Numbered from the stretch's first letter, positions 8,185-14,849 are shown. The stretch is DNA of 64,000 nt from VBAS01 sp035318985 (GCA_035318985.1 DATHDP010000147.1:1-64000), one strand, 5' to 3'. A program made the numbers and translations. The notes: generated by a model from the letters alone, not told the origin.

Positions 8185-8721
8185 ATGGAAAATAGAAACA
8201 GTAATGAAACGAAGAGAAGCATGCTTACAGGTATGTTTGCAGACAGAGAGAGTACTGAGAAAGCTTATAATGCTCTACAGGAAAGAGGTTATTCAAATGA
8301 TGATATTAGTATGGTAATGTCTGATAAAACCAGGAAAAAGCATTTTGCCGATGAAGGTGAAACAGAGATTGGTACTAAGGCTGCTGAAGGAGCTGGTAAA
8401 GGATCTGCAATAGGTGGAGCAATTGGCGCAATAGCAGGTGTAGTAGCAGCAATTGGAACCAGCATTGTTATACCAGGACTTGGACTTGTAATTGCCGGTC
8501 CAATTGCCGCTGGTTTAGCAGGGGCAGGAGCTGGTGGAATAACGGGTGGTATAATTGGCGCTTTAGTAGGTAGTGGCATTCCGGAAGAAAGAGCAAGACT
8601 GTACGAATCAGGTATAAAAAATGGTAACGTTGTATTAGGTGTTCATCCTAAAAATGATGAGGATAAAAGTTATATTGAAAATAATTGGAAGGATAATCGC
8701 GGCCAGGAAATAAACAATTGA
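8185..8721 (+). CDS. Glycine/alanine-rich general-stress-type protein (YflT/DUF1269-like)
   Basis: 178-aa protein. I take the ATG at 8185 as start; a TTG two codons upstream is open but unnecessary. Residues 15-50 form a small alpha/beta module (TGMFADRESTEKAYNALQERGYSNDDISMVM) typical of general stress protein 17M/YflT-like domains. A central Gly/Ala/Ile-rich stretch (about 70-130) with glycine-zipper spacing is likely membrane-embedded or self-associating. The tail 'SGIPEERARLYESGIKNGNVVLGVHP' is the usual closing motif. Such proteins are typically induced by osmotic or oxidative stress; here this is by family only. A clear terminator follows. Confidence 0.75.
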   Translation: MENRNSNETKRSMLTGMFADRESTEKAYNALQERGYSNDDISMVMSDKTRKKHFADEGETEIGTKAAEGAGKGSAIGGAIGAIAGVVAAIGTSIVIPGLGLVIAGPIAAGLAGAGAGGITGGIIGALVGSGIPEERARLYESGIKNGNVVLGVHPKNDEDKSYIENNWKDNRGQEINN

Positions 8722-8749
8722 TCAACGATTGATCAGGATATAAAATTTA

Positions 8750-8782
8750 ATAGGGTGTATTCAATATACCCTATTTTATTTT
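8750..8782 (+). terminator. Rho-independent terminator of the stress-protein gene
   Basis: Stem TAGGGTGTAT (8751-8760) pairs with ATATACCCTA (8764-8773; one G-T pair) across a 3-nt loop, followed by TTTTATTTTG. It is 29 nt downstream of the stop codon. Confidence 0.85.
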
Positions 8783-8838
8783 GTTGAATGAAGAGGGCAG
8801 ACCTCGAAGATTAGCTACAATCTTTCTCCCATAGTTCT

Positions 8839-8940
8839 TCGCAGCATCAACCAAAGAATTGAATGCGTTTATTTATTCTGTACAACTTACAATCAAAAAT
8901 CATTAACTTTCTGTACAAGAACTTACGTAAAGCAGAATGT
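8839..8940 (+). repeat. Interspersed repeat, module B, copy 3
   Basis: CGCAGCATCAACC to AAAGCAGAATGT, preceded by a piece of module A (TGAATGAAGAGGGCAGACC). An ATGTTA/TAACAT pair (about 8950 and 8973) lies between it and the gene at 9024. Confidence 0.85.
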
Positions 8941-9023
8941 CTCCTGCAATGTTAAACGACCGGCAATCATCTAACATTGTAATAGCAACCGGATAAGACC
9001 TTTGATCATTTAAAGACAACAAT

Positions 9024-9425
9024 ATGACAATAAAAGACCGCAAAACATTTTTTGCACCTGAGCTTTTTATAAATAATGGAATAAAGGACATTTCGTTTTA
9101 TGAAAATGCTTTTGGAGCATCGGAGCGGATGCGATTTTCTAACGATGACGGCAGTATTCACGTTGTAGAACTTTCTATTGATGGAGCTATATTTCATATA
9201 CACGAAATAACAGCAAACCAGTATTTCTTTTCTCCTGACAAAAACAATGGCACTACGATCTGTATTGGCTTATTTGTTTCAGACGTTGACGAAGTAATGA
9301 GCAAAGCAATTAAAGCAGGAGCAATTGAAATAAATCCAGCACAAGATTACGAATACGGTTATAGACAAGGGACAATCAAAGACCCGTTTGGACATTATTG
9401 GCAAATACAGAAAAAAATATCATAA
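9024..9425 (+). CDS. VOC superfamily protein, PhnB/glyoxalase type
   Basis: 133-aa vicinal-oxygen-chelate fold protein. It opens with the first beta-alpha unit (FFAPELFINNGIKDISFYENAFGA), has the central 'GAIFHIHE' strand, and closes with 'GYRQGTIKDPFGHYWQIQKK', the usual PhnB/bleomycin-resistance-like end with the D-P-F-G-H-W pattern. Members bind metal and a small ligand, or act as glyoxalase or resistance proteins; the substrate is unknown. The gene stands alone between module B copies 3 and 4, in the position of cassette cargo. Confidence 0.8.
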   Translation: MTIKDRKTFFAPELFINNGIKDISFYENAFGASERMRFSNDDGSIHVVELSIDGAIFHIHEITANQYFFSPDKNNGTTICIGLFVSDVDEVMSKAIKAGAIEINPAQDYEYGYRQGTIKDPFGHYWQIQKKIS

Positions 9426-9455
9426 TTATCTTACAACATTGACAATTCACATTTC

Positions 9456-9556
9456 AGTGCGCCCTGGGTCTTGCCCCACGTAACATAATTGAATGAAGTG
9501 GTCAGCATCTTTCTTCCATAGTTCTTCGCCCCAGCGGGGGATATTGAACAGTCCTT
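9456..9556 (+). repeat. Interspersed repeat, module A, copy 6, with a nested insertion
   Basis: GCGCCCTGGGTCTTGCCCCAC then the TGAATGAAG spacer and the CATAGTTCTTCGC tail. The tail is interrupted by CCCAGCGGGGGATATTGAACAG before continuing as CCTTCGCAGTAACAACC. The inserted CCAGCGGGGGATA resembles the inner palindrome found near 62770. Confidence 0.7.
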
Positions 9557-9662
9557 CGCAGTAACAACCGAAAAATTGAAATGCGTTTATTTATTCTGTA
9601 CAACTTACAATCAGAAATCATTAACTTTCTGTACAAGAACTTGCATAAAGCAGGATGTTAGC
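9557..9662 (+). repeat. Interspersed repeat, module B, copy 4
   Basis: Complete copy ending CATAAAGCAGGATGTTAGC. TGTTA (9656-9660) pairs with TAACA about 20 nt later across GCGGCGACCGCTTGTCGACAG. Confidence 0.85.
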
Positions 9663-9761
9663 GGCGACCGCTTGTCGACAGTAACAGAATCAATTAACAG
9701 TAACAATTAATAAAACTCTTTTATCAAACAAAGTTCAACAATATTTCTCCAGGGAGTCATT

Positions 9762-10217
9762 GTGCTTATTGGCATTGTGGCACTAGCCATCATGATTCGA
9801 TTCCCCTCGACCGAGGGGAGAGCCGAAAACCTAGATCTCTTCAGCATTTACTCTGATCCGTTCATCTTGTATGGCTATGCCGCGTCGATCCCATTTTTTA
9901 TTGCGCTTTATAAGGCGTTCAAATTACTCGGATATATCGGACAAAATCAAGCATTCTCACAAAACTCGGTGAGGGCTTTAAGAAGTATAAAATATTGCAC
10001 GATCGTACTGAGCATCTTCATTGTGATGGCAGGACTATACATAAGGATATTTCATAATAAAGATGACGACCCTGCGGGTTTTCTTGCCCTGTGTATTCTA
10101 ACTACTTTTGTTTCTCTCGTAGTTGCTACTGCCGCTGCAGTGTTTGAAAAGATCTTACAAAAGGGGATGGACATAAAATCAGAGAACGAACAACTATATG
10201 AGCAGTCAAAGAAATAA
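9762..10217 (+). CDS. DUF2975 family membrane protein, start codon unclear
   Basis: Membrane protein of the DUF2975 type. Visible hallmarks are 'SDPFILYGYAASIPFFIALYKAFKLL', then 'GQNQAFSQNSVRALRSIKY', and four membrane segments (about residues 1-14, 33-53, 70-90 and 105-128). The first usable start is GTG at 9762, which truncates membrane segment 1. The frame is open upstream to a TAA at 9711 and the missing residues (SSTIFLQGVIV before VLIGIVALAI) look like genuine family N-terminus, but no ATG, GTG or TTG exists there. Either a rare codon (ATT/ATA) is used or the 5' end was lost where the gene joined the repeat. The function of the family is unknown. Confidence 0.65.
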   Translation: MLIGIVALAIMIRFPSTEGRAENLDLFSIYSDPFILYGYAASIPFFIALYKAFKLLGYIGQNQAFSQNSVRALRSIKYCTIVLSIFIVMAGLYIRIFHNKDDDPAGFLALCILTTFVSLVVATAAAVFEKILQKGMDIKSENEQLYEQSKK

Positions 10218-10290
10218 TTTGACTTAATAGCAGGACATTGGCGTCAATTAAGCATACCGATGAAGCAATTTTTTTTTAAACCTGATTTAT

Positions 10291-10725
10291 ATGACAACTA
10301 AAATTAATTTCTTGTCGCTGATCTTCGCCTTTATAGGGTTGATAAGTTGCAAAACAAGTCAACAGGTAAACTCATCCACCCCGGAAACCGGTATGTTTAA
10401 GGTAGCAATACTTTATCCGAATGGGGACGATAAAACCTTTGACATGGACTATTATGAAAAGAAACACATGCCCATGGTAGCAGGATTGTTAGGCAAGAAT
10501 TTAAAATTTTATGAAATAGATAAGGGCATAGCCGGAAGAACAACAAATGATAAAGTGCCTTTTGTGGCTATAGGATATTTTTATATTAGTGATGTTGCTG
10601 AATATAATAAAGCGATAGCACAAAACAGGGATGCGGTTGTCAGTGATTTTAAAAATTATACAAATATTCAACCCGTTATACAGGTAAGTGAAATTAAACA
10701 GTTAGTGCACAATAACATAAAATAA
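10291..10725 (+). CDS. EthD-like ferredoxin-fold lipoprotein
   Basis: 144-aa predicted lipoprotein; the signal peptide ends LISC (Cys20). The mature domain (about residues 35-138) has the EthD/dimeric alpha-beta-barrel pattern: 'FKVAILYPNGDDKTFDMDYYEKKHMPMV' at its start and 'PFVAIGYFYISDVAEYNKAI' in the middle, with the conserved Y-Y-x-x-x-H-x-P. EthD proteins were found in ether-degradation operons and have mostly unknown roles; most are cytoplasmic, so a lipoprotein form is less usual. An orphan coding tail lies 2 nt downstream. Confidence 0.75.
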   Translation: MTTKINFLSLIFAFIGLISCKTSQQVNSSTPETGMFKVAILYPNGDDKTFDMDYYEKKHMPMVAGLLGKNLKFYEIDKGIAGRTTNDKVPFVAIGYFYISDVAEYNKAIAQNRDAVVSDFKNYTNIQPVIQVSEIKQLVHNNIK

Positions 10726-10726
10726 A

Positions 10727-10798
10727 GAATTGAAACAGGATATCGACTCATTGGCCAACACCTTAAAAAACTTTAACGAACAAAAGATCACTAAATAA
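10727..10798 (+). pseudogene. Orphan C-terminal coding fragment
   Basis: The 24 codons from GAA at 10727 to TAA at 10796-10798 read as a well-formed helical protein tail (ELKQDIDSLANTLKNFNE, then QKITK and stop) with normal codon use, but the frame is closed upstream at 10718 and there is no start. This looks like the last piece of a gene whose body was deleted or replaced by the EthD-like gene. The parent family is not identifiable from so little sequence, and it could be a chance frame. Confidence 0.35.
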
Positions 10799-10810
10799 AA
10801 AATGTATTAG

Positions 10811-11377
10811 ATGAGAAATTTAATATTCTTTATGCACACTTCACTTGACGGTTTTGTAGCAGGACTTAAGGGAGAACTGGACTGGGCAAAAATAGACGAT
10901 GAGATGTTTGACTTTGTTGCTACGATGACCGACACAGCTGACACTGCGCTTTATGGACGGGTCACTTATGAAATGATGCAGAGTTATTGGCCAAATGCTG
11001 GCAAAGAACCAAACGCATCAAAACACGACAAAGAACATTCGGCCTGGTACAACAAAGTTTCAAAAGTTGTTTTATCAAAGACGATCAGTGAAAAAGGACT
11101 TGACAACACCACAGTTATTAGTGGCCAGCTTACAGACAACATAAATAAAATAAAAAAACAAGAAGGAAAAAATATTTTAATATTTGGAAGTCCTGGTGCT
11201 TCACAATCGTTATTAAATGAAGGACTGATTGACGAGTTTTGGCTCTTTGTTAATCCAATTATATTAGGTCAAGGCATGCCGCTATTTAAAGATATAACCG
11301 GGACGACTAAATTGAAACTTGTAGAGTCTAAAACTTTTGCATGTGGCGTAATTGCACTTCATTATAAAAAATCGTAA
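10811..11377 (+). CDS. Dihydrofolate-reductase-like (RibD C-terminal domain) protein
   Basis: 188-aa stand-alone RibD_C domain protein. It starts with the family's RNLIFFMHTSLDGFVAG strand, has 'DTALYGRVTYEMMQSYW' (NADPH-site region), 'KVVLSKTI' and the Gly-rich 'ILIFGSPGASQSLLNEGLIDEFWLFVNPIILGQGMPLF'. Such proteins are NADPH-dependent reductase-like, and most of the single-domain forms are uncharacterised. The length fits. Together with the VOC, Arr, PhzF and YciI genes nearby it gives this region a stress/detoxification flavour. Confidence 0.8.
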   Translation: MRNLIFFMHTSLDGFVAGLKGELDWAKIDDEMFDFVATMTDTADTALYGRVTYEMMQSYWPNAGKEPNASKHDKEHSAWYNKVSKVVLSKTISEKGLDNTTVISGQLTDNINKIKKQEGKNILIFGSPGASQSLLNEGLIDEFWLFVNPIILGQGMPLFKDITGTTKLKLVESKTFACGVIALHYKKS

Positions 11378-11440
11378 ACAAATTGACCCTTAATAAAACT
11401 CCTCGCTTGTGCTTAGTGTTCTATAAAATAAAAATGTTCG

Positions 11441-11466
11441 AACCCTGCCTGCCGGTAGGCAGGGTT
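11441..11466. repeat. Palindrome AACCCTGCCT..AGGCAGGGTT
   Basis: Perfect inverted repeat with 10-bp arms around GCCGGT. The core TGCCTGCCGGTAGGCA recurs at 11909-11928 and, inverted, at 14735-14750. The upstream phrase GTGCTTAGTGTTCTATAAA is also shared with the next copy. Confidence 0.75.
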
Positions 11467-11540
11467 ATCCGGAGGCTGTATCTCAGGATCAGTTTTGAAA
11501 AACTATATTCTGCCTTTATTTAACTACAAACAAAACAGAA

Positions 11541-11840
11541 ATGAACTTAGATGTTATAGCACAATTAAAAGAAGTAATAGCCTTGCTGAATAAAATAGAG
11601 CGAACATACGCATCCGAACGTTCGAAAACCATTGGGCAATTACAGAATAAAATATGGGACGAACCTGAACTTCAAAATGAAGAACTTTATTTTCTCCAGG
11701 ATCTTGCAGGTGATTTAAATTTTTATGAGCCTATTGAAAGAGACCGCGATACAGCTTTAGGCTATTACGATGATGACAGACTACTGGAACTGAAAAGTGC
11801 AGCACTAAAAAATATAGATACCTTTCTGGCTGCCCGATAA
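11541..11840 (+). CDS. Small protein of unknown function
   Basis: 99-aa, strongly helical, acidic cytoplasmic protein (MNLDVIAQLKEVIALLNKIE). There is no signal peptide or membrane segment, and I recognise no family. A Tyr-Tyr-Asp-Asp-Asp stretch near residue 75 precedes a final amphipathic helix. The size and isolated position would suit an immunity or accessory factor, but nothing in the sequence proves it. It lies between two copies of the TGCCTGCCGGTAGGCA palindrome. Confidence 0.6.
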   Translation: MNLDVIAQLKEVIALLNKIERTYASERSKTIGQLQNKIWDEPELQNEELYFLQDLAGDLNFYEPIERDRDTALGYYDDDRLLELKSAALKNIDTFLAAR

Positions 11841-11908
11841 TTCTCTTCCCACTGTGCTTGGTGTTCTATAAATAAAAAATACCCTATCGTTTAGTTACAA
11901 CATTAGTG

Positions 11909-11928
11909 CCTGCCTGCCGGTAGGCAGG
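11909..11928. repeat. Palindrome CCTGCCTGCCGGTAGGCAGG
   Basis: Second copy of the palindrome at 11441-11466, again following a GTGCTTGGTGTTCTATAAA phrase (about 11855-11873) located shortly after a stop codon. Confidence 0.75.
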
Positions 11929-11944
11929 TTCTGATATCAGCATC

Positions 11945-12025
11945 TCTCTTCCATAATTCTTCGCAGCAAAAAGAAAATGTATTAAGTTTCTGCAAAACTT
12001 TCGCAAGTGACAAGTTGCGGGTCAC
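11945..12025 (+). repeat. Interspersed repeat, decayed module B, copy 5
   Basis: Starts TCTTCCATAATTCTTCGCAGC and continues with a degenerate AAGTTTCTGCAAAACTTTCGC. It ends in the small inverted pair AGTGAC/GTCACT (about 12006-12027), which takes the place of TGTTA/TAACA in other copies. Confidence 0.55.
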
Positions 12026-12094
12026 TCTCAAAAAAAGCCAAGGTACTGATGGAAACATGTATACCTTACAGAAAGTAATTTTAAAATCTATACA

Positions 12095-12532
12095 ATGAAT
12101 AAACGTGGGCCAATTGTCATTATTGAAGACGATATCGACGACCAGGAGATATTGTCTGATATCTTTAAAGAACTTGATTACAACAACAAGCTTATTTTCT
12201 TTGCTGACAGTGTACTGGCTTTGGAATATTTAACCGATACAGACACTGAACCTTTTCTCGTTCTTTCTGACATAAATATGCCGAAATTAAGTGGAATGGA
12301 ATTGCGGGAAAAAATTCATAATAACGAAGATTTGAGATTAAAATCTATTCCCTATCTTTTCTTTTCTACGAGTGCCGAACAAAAACATGTGATCGACGCT
12401 TATTCAAGGTCTATTCAAGGGTTCTTTGTTAAACCCAATAATGTTGACAAACTAAAAAAGGTTATCGTAAAGATCGTAGAATACTGGCAAGAATGCGAAT
12501 CACCAAATTATATTAAAAATGCTCAACAATGA
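12095..12532 (+). CDS. Single-domain response regulator (CheY-like receiver)
   Basis: 145-aa receiver domain with no output domain. Phosphoacceptor Asp59 lies in LVLSDINMP. The acidic metal-binding residues are Glu11/Asp12/Asp13 (IIEDDIDD), the switch Ser/Thr is at 91-92 and the conserved Lys113 is in FFVKP. This fits the stand-alone 'REC' proteins common in Bacteroidota, which are phosphorylated by a histidine kinase and act by protein contact. No kinase gene is nearby, so the partner must lie elsewhere. It follows a decayed module B copy. Confidence 0.85.
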   Translation: MNKRGPIVIIEDDIDDQEILSDIFKELDYNNKLIFFADSVLALEYLTDTDTEPFLVLSDINMPKLSGMELREKIHNNEDLRLKSIPYLFFSTSAEQKHVIDAYSRSIQGFFVKPNNVDKLKKVIVKIVEYWQECESPNYIKNAQQ

Positions 12533-12551
12533 GCTATTCCCTTTCCCGGGA

Positions 12552-12576
12552 CATGCCTCACGCCAGTGTGAGGGCA
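12552..12576. repeat. Decayed module A hairpin
   Basis: CCTCAC (12556-12561) and GTGAGG (12568-12573) form a short stem followed by GCAGAG, 20-40 nt after a stop codon. The flanking TTCCCGGGACATGCC and GGGCAG match module A loosely. It is probably a diverged copy. Confidence 0.4.
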
Positions 12577-12660
12577 GAGATGAAAAGATAGAATTATTTA
12601 CAATACTCTAGTATAAAACCGAAAGCAAATAAAATAGAAGCTTTCCCCTGTCCGGGCTCC

Positions 12661-12720
12661 TGCTCCAACAGAAAATGGTTTAACTTTTGTGCAAGAACTT
12701 GCGTAAAACAGAATGTTTGC
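12661..12720 (+). repeat. Interspersed repeat, module B 3' half, copy 6
   Basis: Only the 3' half is kept: CAACAGAAAATGGTTTAACTT to GCAAGAACTTGCGTAAAACAGAATGTTTGC. TGTTTGC (12714-12720) pairs with GCAAACA about 26 nt later, the longest such pair in the window (7 bp). The Arr gene follows at 12797. Confidence 0.75.
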
Positions 12721-12796
12721 GGTCTTTGACTTCAACGGTCTAAGGGCAAACAATTAAATTGATATTACAATAATTAACAGAGAAAATAATTCGAAA

Positions 12797-13540
12797 ATGG
12801 AATTCAACCCAAACAACAATGTTATTAAACTTTGTATTGAAGGCATGGGCATGGAAGAAAAGGGCAAGCCAGAAGAAGCAAGCAAACTATTTCTTCGTGC
12901 CTGGAATGAAGCGACAAACGACTTTGAAAAATTTACTGCTGCTTATTATGTGGCCCGACATCAGAAAAATGTTTCCGACAAATTAAAATGGCTCGAAACA
13001 GCTTTGCGATCTGCATTAAGAATAAATGATGTATCTGTTGCCGGAGCTTATCCCTCTCTATATTCAAACATTGCTAAATGCTATGAGGAATTAGGCGATC
13101 TGGACAACGCAAAAAAGAATCATGAGTTAGCAATTTCATTCAAAGGCAAGCCTTCTGATAATGGTCCCTTTTATCATGGGACGAAAGCAGATTTGCAGTT
13201 TGGCGATTTGCTGACAGCAGGGTATGGGTCTAATTACAAATCAGAATTAATAATGAACCACATTTATTTCACGGCTATAGCAAATGGAGCAGGGCTTGCT
13301 GCGGCATTAGCTAAAGGTGATGGACCTGAACGTGTTTATATTGTTGAACCGACAGGTAGTTTTGAAAATGACCCGAACGTCACTGACAAAAAATTTCCGG
13401 GCAATCCGACACGTTCATATCGCACCCAGGCACAATTAAAAATAACTGGCGAAGTAACAGATTGGGTGAGACAAACACCTGAGCAACTTAAACAATGGCG
13501 TGAAAAGTTGGCCAATGTGAAAGGAGATATAATTAATTAA
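12797..13540 (+). CDS. arr: Rifampin ADP-ribosyltransferase (Arr) with N-terminal TPR-like extension
   Basis: The C-terminal half (about residues 120-247) is a complete Arr domain, which transfers ADP-ribose from NAD+ to rifamycins and so inactivates them. Key positions are visible: His127 in GPFYHGTK, Tyr157 in HIYF and Asp192 in FENDPN, matching the His/Tyr/Asp set of characterised Arr enzymes. 'KFPGNPTRSYRT' is also conserved. Classical Arr proteins are about 140 aa. Here about 115 residues are added in front, mainly helical with a TPR-like segment (YSNIAKCYEELGDLDNAKKNHELAI). The extension could be a partner-binding domain. The gene stands alone behind a module B end. Whether it gives resistance in this host is unknown. 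Confidence 0.85.
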   Translation: MEFNPNNNVIKLCIEGMGMEEKGKPEEASKLFLRAWNEATNDFEKFTAAYYVARHQKNVSDKLKWLETALRSALRINDVSVAGAYPSLYSNIAKCYEELGDLDNAKKNHELAISFKGKPSDNGPFYHGTKADLQFGDLLTAGYGSNYKSELIMNHIYFTAIANGAGLAAALAKGDGPERVYIVEPTGSFENDPNVTDKKFPGNPTRSYRTQAQLKITGEVTDWVRQTPEQLKQWREKLANVKGDIIN

Positions 13541-13566
13541 TATTTTTTCCTGTGCCTAAAATTTTA

Positions 13567-13962
13567 TCACATGTTATCCATCAATAGTACATTAAATTTA
13601 TGACCGTCAGGATCAGCGAAAGCAAAACCATAATAATTGTTTTCATCTCTGCGCACATCCTGGAGAATGTTGCCTCCGGATTCTTTAACCTTCTTTGCCC
13701 ATTCTTTCACTTCCGTTTCGGTTTCTGCTGAAAGAGTAAATATAATTTCACTGTTAGTTTTTGAACCGGATGTTAAATACTCATCGATCTTTGAACCCTG
13801 TTCAAAAAAATGGATCACAAAATCATTTTTTCCGAAAAGAAAACTAGCTAGTTTAGGATGATTGTTTTGCTTATTGAGAGTAAAACCCAATTGTGTGTAG
13901 AACTGATTGGTGCGCTTTACATCCTTTACGCTAAAGTTAGCCCAGATCATTTTCGATTTCAT
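13567..13962 (-). CDS. VOC family protein (glyoxalase/bleomycin-resistance-like)
   Basis: 131-aa vicinal-oxygen-chelate protein on the opposite strand. The start 'MIWANFSVKDVKRTNQFYTQLGF' and the end 'YYGFAFADPDGHKFNVLLMD' are the two halves of the VOC pattern, with the D-P-D-G-H turn. The ligand is unknown. It converges with the Arr gene (26 nt between stop codons) and is the only minus-strand gene in the 5.7-19 kb stretch. Confidence 0.8.
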   Translation of the reverse strand: MKSKMIWANFSVKDVKRTNQFYTQLGFTLNKQNNHPKLASFLFGKNDFVIHFFEQGSKIDEYLTSGSKTNSEIIFTLSAETETEVKEWAKKVKESGGNILQDVRRDENNYYGFAFADPDGHKFNVLLMDNM

Positions 13963-14002
13963 ATTGTTGAATTTTGATTCAATATGCTGTAATCATGCCA
14001 AT

Positions 14003-14100
14003 CAATCCAAAAATTGAAATGCGTTTATTTATTTTGTACAACTTACAATTGGAAATCATTAACTTTCTGTACAAGAACTTGAGTAAAGCAGAGTGTTAGC
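14003..14100 (+). repeat. Interspersed repeat, module B, copy 7
   Basis: AATCAATCCAAAAATTGAAAT to GAGTAAAGCAGAGTGTTAGC. The front CTTCGCAGC part is missing. The downstream inverted pair is short here (TGTT/AACA across 14 nt). The next gene starts at 14143. Confidence 0.8.
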
Positions 14101-14142
14101 GACTAGCAGGCAACAGTTCTTAAATTAAAGGCGAACCAGGAA

Positions 14143-14730
14143 ATGGATTTAAAAAATGAGAGAGATTTAAATAAGATAAAAAGAATATTAGCTTGGTATA
14201 ATATGATACCAAACTTGATCTGGTCTATTCTAAACCTGGCACCTATTTCCATCTATTGTTTTACGCTGCTTAATTATAAAACATTCTATATTTTCCTGGC
14301 AGCAAGTTTGATCCCGATCTTTTTAAAGAATTCTTTCCTTGATAAACTTCAAATAGGACAGACGATCAAGATCTATAAGCAACTCGGAGTTCACCTAATA
14401 AACAAGGTTGCTCAAAACGGTGTAATAATAAATAATTTAATAAAAAGAAAATTCCCGGATCATAAAGTTGTTACAAGCAAGAGATCTTCGATTGCCGGAC
14501 TTATTGCCCGAACTTATATATTCGAAAAATTTCACTTAATTCTTTTTCTGTTTTTTAGCTTGACAACTATTTATGCTTTTTTAAAAGACCATTGGGTCTG
14601 GGCTTGTATTATTTTGTTGACCAATATAGCATATAACATTTATCCAAACCTTTTACAACAGTATATCAGACTTAAACTGAAATTATTTAGTAAGAAATTC
14701 CTTCCACCCGGGGTCTTGCCCCACAGCTAG
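14143..14730 (+). CDS. Membrane protein of unknown function whose C-terminus runs into a repeat
   Basis: 195-aa protein with four hydrophobic segments (about residues 24-40, 42-62, 125-145 and 147-165). The sequence 'NIAYNIYPNLLQQYIRLKL' near the end is a pattern seen in several small integral membrane families, including GlcNAc/carotenoid acyltransferase-like proteins (CrtO type); that link is weak. The last residues (FLPPGVLPHS) and the stop codon are encoded by module A, so the native end has been replaced. It lies alone between module B copy 7 and module A copy 7. Confidence 0.6.
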   Translation: MDLKNERDLNKIKRILAWYNMIPNLIWSILNLAPISIYCFTLLNYKTFYIFLAASLIPIFLKNSFLDKLQIGQTIKIYKQLGVHLINKVAQNGVIINNLIKRKFPDHKVVTSKRSSIAGLIARTYIFEKFHLILFLFFSLTTIYAFLKDHWVWACIILLTNIAYNIYPNLLQQYIRLKLKLFSKKFLPPGVLPHS

Positions 14731-14816
14731 TACTTGCCTACCGGCAGGCAGGCAATATAATTGAATGAAGAAGACAACATCTTTCTTCCATAGCTCTTCG
14801 CAGCAACAACTATATT
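14702..14816 (+). repeat. Interspersed repeat, module A, copy 7, with nested palindrome
   Basis: CACCCGGGGTCTTGCCCCAC, then an inserted TGCCTACCGGCAGGCA palindrome (14735-14750), then the TTGAATGAAGAAGACAAC part and the CATAGCTCTTCGCAGCAACAAC tail. It supplies the stop codon of the preceding gene. Confidence 0.8.
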
Positions 14817-14837
14817 TATTTTCAGTCTTGAGGTTTC

Positions 14838-14845
14838 TATCTTCG
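14838..14845 (+). promoter_or_regulatory. Candidate -7 box (TATCTTCG) of the ldhA gene
   Basis: TATCTTCG matches the Bacteroidota -7 form TAnnTTTG with one change and ends 5 nt before the ATG, implying a very short leader. The same CTTCGCAG wording closes the tail of module A. No convincing -33 TTTG was found. Confidence 0.35.
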
Positions 14846-14849
14846 CAGA

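Noticed and set aside
826..14100. Classical mobile integron with recognisable attC sites
   Set aside because: No integrase gene in the window and the repeat ends do not fit the attC core closely (GTTAGC rather than GTTRRRY), so I keep it only as a hypothesis.
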